Below are positions 61,367-64,000 of a stretch of DNA of 64,000 nucleotides, piece after piece (position 1 is the first letter of the stretch; the number at the start of each line of letters is the position of its first letter). The notes under the pieces were generated by a model that was given only the letters and a program-made list of their open reading frames with translations, was not told where the DNA came from and ran no database searches. The position numbers and the translations under genes are program-made. Source of the DNA: Entamoeba histolytica HM-1:IMSS (taxonomy: Eukaryota; Evosea; Mastigamoebida; Endamoebidae); contig NW_001914873.1 of NCBI RefSeq assembly GCF_000208925.1, forward strand, positions 81,105 to 145,104. Direction: 5' to 3'.

Positions 61367-61739
61367 TTATCTTCTTTTTATATCTTATTTATAAAATTGT
61401 TTAATTTTAAATAAACAAGAAGTGATGATATAATCAAACAAGAATAGAAACACAGATAATAAATTAAAATAAAGATAAAATGAATAAAATAGATAAATCA
61501 ATACTTCATAATATATTCAAACATATGAATTGACATAGAAATAAAATAATGAATAATTAAGACACTTTTCATTAATTCCTATCATTGTTATATTATTTTT
61601 TATATTATATTCGTTTTATTAAATTGAATGATTCAAATTGATTAATAAATGACTATAATGATAATCTAAATAATTTGATGATAAAGATATAATAAATAAT
61701 ATATGACATTAATAAAATAGAAATAAAAAAGTTAGTCAA
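61367..61739. other. Intergenic, AT-rich
   Basis: 373 nt between convergent genes. Nothing recognised. Confidence 0.55.
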
Positions 61740-62870
61740 TTAGAAGAATAAAACTGTGATAAGAATAGAAAGAATAACATATACACACAATGTACCATCA
61801 ACATTCTTTTGGTTATTTATATCATCATCATCTGTTTTACTTTCTGAATTATTTGTTGTGTTATTATTTATTACTTTATTTTCTTGTTCTTTTTCATTTT
61901 CTTTGTTTTGTTCATTCTGTTTAGAATTATCTTTTTCTTCTTTACTGTTATTTCCTGTGTTTTGTGTATTATCGTTTGTTTCTTTCCCTTCTTTGTTTTT
62001 ATCTTTTTCTTCTTGATTATTTTCTTCTTCCTTCTTCCCACTTTCTCCATCTTTTCCTGTTTGATCGGTTTCATCTATTTTATCACTTCCTTTACTTTCA
62101 TTTTCTGTTTTTCCACTTTCTCCATTCTCCCCTTTTTGTTTGTCTTTCTCTTCTTCTTTTTCTTTTGCACTTGTTCCATCATTTCCTGTTCCTCCTGTTT
62201 TGTCACCTTCTTGTTTATTATTTCCTGTACCATCTGTTCCAGTTTTTCCTGCTTCATTATGCTCTGTTCCTTTATCTCCTTGTTTACTTCCTTTATCACT
62301 TTCTCCACTTTTTTCTGTTTTATCAGAAGAACCTGTTGCACTTTTTCCTGTTTCTGAAGTGCTTTCTTCTTTACTTTTATCCTTATGTTCTATATTTTCT
62401 TTTTCATTACCTTTCTCATTTATTGTATTTTCTCCTTCTTGTTTGTTTTCAACCTTTGGCTTCTTACTTTCTGCTTCTGCACTTTCTTCTGCACTAACCC
62501 CTTCAGTCATTTTACTCTTTGGATTTGTAGTTTGTTCTTGTTCATTTGTTTGTTTTGTTTTACTGTTTTCAACTCGTTCTTCTTCTGTACTTGTCACTCC
62601 ATCTTTACTTATTTCACTACCTTTTGGTTCTTCTGATACTTTATTCATTTGTGTATTTGCATCCTCTGTAATTTGTGTTTTTACTTTTACTTCATCTGTT
62701 CTTTCTTCTTTAATTCCTTCACTTTTTAAATGTATTTTATACAAAATGTCCATCATTTTATTCTGATTTGATTCTATTTGTGTGTGTATTACTTCTTTAG
62801 TTCTTTCTTCTTGATTGTTAATACTTTCTGTTGCATTAGTAATTACAATAATCAATAGAAATATAAACAT
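61740..62870 (-). CDS. Low-complexity Glu/Lys/Thr/Gly/Asn-rich surface protein, probably GPI-anchored
   Basis: 376 aa. A signal peptide (about 1-13, MFIFLLIIVITNATES) is followed by about 335 residues of hydrophilic low complexity (E, K, N, G, S, T, D, Q) with imperfect repeats such as KTGTDGTGNNKQEGDKTGG and GESGKTENESKGSDKI. It ends in the hydrophobic tail LCVYVILSILITVLFF after small polar residues (NVDGT), which fits a GPI signal. The design resembles Entamoeba serine-rich and Lys/Glu-rich surface antigens, but it is not one I recognise. Several long frames on the other strand are shadows. Such genes are often variable between strains. Confidence 0.72.
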   Translation of the reverse strand: MFIFLLIIVITNATESINNQEERTKEVIHTQIESNQNKMMDILYKIHLKSEGIKEERTDEVKVKTQITEDANTQMNKVSEEPKGSEISKDGVTSTEEERVENSKTKQTNEQEQTTNPKSKMTEGVSAEESAEAESKKPKVENKQEGENTINEKGNEKENIEHKDKSKEESTSETGKSATGSSDKTEKSGESDKGSKQGDKGTEHNEAGKTGTDGTGNNKQEGDKTGGTGNDGTSAKEKEEEKDKQKGENGESGKTENESKGSDKIDETDQTGKDGESGKKEEENNQEEKDKNKEGKETNDNTQNTGNNSKEEKDNSKQNEQNKENEKEQENKVINNNTTNNSESKTDDDDINNQKNVDGTLCVYVILSILITVLFF

Positions 62871-63445
62871 TGAATGAAATGTATGTAAGTTCTTCTCTTT
62901 AAATGTACTCTCTTCTTTTTCTATTATTATCTTTTATTTTCATTTTATTTTATAATGACTCAATCATTTCATTCTTCATTTCATCATATTCTTGTATTAT
63001 TGTATTTTGAACTTCAATAATAAATAGAATGAAATGAAAGATTAAATTAAAATTCAATCCATTTTTGTAATTTATTTAACAAAATTGAATAAATATTAAA
63101 TTTAATAAAATAAGTCATAGACAATAACAACAATAATGAATGAAATGAATAATAATTTCAATTCATGATTCAAATCATTCCTATTTTAAGAATATATTCA
63201 TCATTTATTGATTAATTTATTTGATTATTCATTTTAATTTTCTATTTTATTATAGTCACATGTTTTGTCCTTGTTTTCTTTTAGTTCTATCCATTGTTTT
63301 TTTAAGAAAGTAAACAAAGGTGTTGAAATTGTTTAGAATAAGATAAATTAAACAGTATATTTTGTATTTAACTTAACATTTGAAAATGTTTTGATGAAAT
63401 TTCATATGCTTTTTTTCAGTAATAAAACCATTGATGTAATATAAG
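62871..63445. other. Intergenic up to the repeat
   Basis: 575 nt, AT-rich 5' flank of the surface protein gene. No other gene seen. Confidence 0.55.
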
Positions 63446-64000
63446 GGCAACGAAAAAAGCAAATAATTGAAAAAGAAGAGAATGAATGATATAAAAGAAT
63501 AAAAAGAAAGTAAGAAGTTTGATATGATGAAGAAAGAATAAAAGTAGAAAGGAGAGAAGATAAAAAGAAAGAAGATAAAGTGTAATAAAAGAAAAGAGAT
63601 GATAAAAGAAGAAAAGAATGAAAAAAAAATAAAAGATGAAAATTTTGTTGAAACAAATAAAAAAAGCGCAAAATTAATGATGCAAAATATTTTGAAATAA
63701 AAATATTTAGCAACATATTTTATTGATGCAAAATATTTTGAAATAAAAATAATTCATCATTTGATATTAATAATATATTTGATAATAAATTATATTATAT
63801 ATTAAATACATCATATTTCTTTATTATTTATCTTTCTTTTTATTATTTCATATATTACATTATTATTCATTCATTTATTATTTATATTTCATTTATTAAA
63901 TAAAATGAAAATGAAATTGTAAAATATCAATCAATTAAATATTCATGAATAATAATTTATTAATATTTAATAATTGAAATAACAAATAATAAAGTAACAA
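63446..64000 (+). repeat. Dispersed AT-rich repeat, copy 2, running off the right edge
   Basis: Matches 19078-19610 in the same orientation. Compared with copy 1 it has its own short tandem duplication: GATGCAAAATATTTTGAAAT occurs twice, near 63680 and 63725. It continues to the last base of the window, so the repeat is longer than 555 nt. The F/L/S-rich frame on the minus strand is a composition artefact. Confidence 0.8.

Noticed and set aside
61884..62766. Several long plus-strand frames opposite the surface protein gene
   Set aside because: Shadows of the low-complexity coding sequence on the minus strand, which has the signal peptide and GPI-like tail.
1..64000. CRISPR arrays, tRNA arrays, rRNA, phage or bacterial operons
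   Set aside because: No regularly spaced repeats, no tRNA A/B-box pairs and no rRNA-like stretches seen; gene structure is eukaryotic.

Overview
The window is nuclear DNA of an amoebozoan, almost certainly an Entamoeba of the E. histolytica / E. dispar / E. nuttalli group. The reasons are: very AT-rich sequence with A/T-ending codons; mostly intronless, closely packed genes on both strands; the few introns that can be rebuilt are short (44 to 167 nt), start GTTTGT and end TAG; an AATGAACT (GAAC-type) upstream element; a transmembrane receptor kinase of the Entamoeba TMK type; a coiled-coil/TLDc protein; and a decayed LINE with reverse transcriptase and restriction-like endonuclease remnants. 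The exact species cannot be settled from the sequence alone.

Layout. 1-16 kb: a PH/protein kinase gene cut by the left edge, a probable structured RNA, Utp18, a very short Slu7-like protein, a receptor kinase (TMK), a histidine phosphatase, a PICH/ERCC6L-like Snf2 ATPase, a spliced two-TM protein, a spliced ZIP zinc transporter, a membrane-anchored apyrase, and ARPC5. At 16.05-16.15 kb a 100-N assembly gap truncates a putatively myristoylated beta-helix protein. 17-22.4 kb is a decayed accessory block: a broken small ORF, a LINE remnant, a large AT-rich repeat and a dead gene. 22.4-28 kb: a PH-domain protein, cytosolic threonyl-tRNA synthetase and a coiled-coil protein. 28-33.5 kb is gene-poor, with a second LINE endonuclease fragment (inverted relative to the first), a TLDc protein and another gene fossil. 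33.5-58 kb is a dense housekeeping block: NAP/SET chaperone, a zinc-finger/IPT protein, a Cid1-like nucleotidyltransferase, DAD1/Ost2, a gamma-tubulin complex protein, LMW-PTP, an MSP-like pseudokinase, a small ORF, a Sec7 ARF-GEF, an NSUN2/Trm4 methyltransferase, RAD54, Rpn9, a charged helical protein and a large type I membrane protein. 58-64 kb is accessory again: a patatin-like pseudogene, an orphan ORF, a low-complexity probably GPI-anchored protein, and a second copy of the 19-kb repeat running off the right edge.

The genes do not form operons; neighbours are mostly unrelated housekeeping genes with 0.1-0.3 kb spacers, which is normal for Entamoeba. Two Snf2 ATPases (PICH-like, RAD54), NAP and the gamma-tubulin complex protein serve chromosome biology; Sec7 GEF, the zinc-finger/IPT protein and DAD1 serve membrane traffic and glycosylation; TMK, the PH kinase, the pseudokinase and LMW-PTP serve signalling. 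I did not find a convincing new multi-gene system. The most unusual items are the MSP-like pseudokinase, the catalytically dead patatin fossil, the repeat and LINE architecture, and the unassigned structured RNA.
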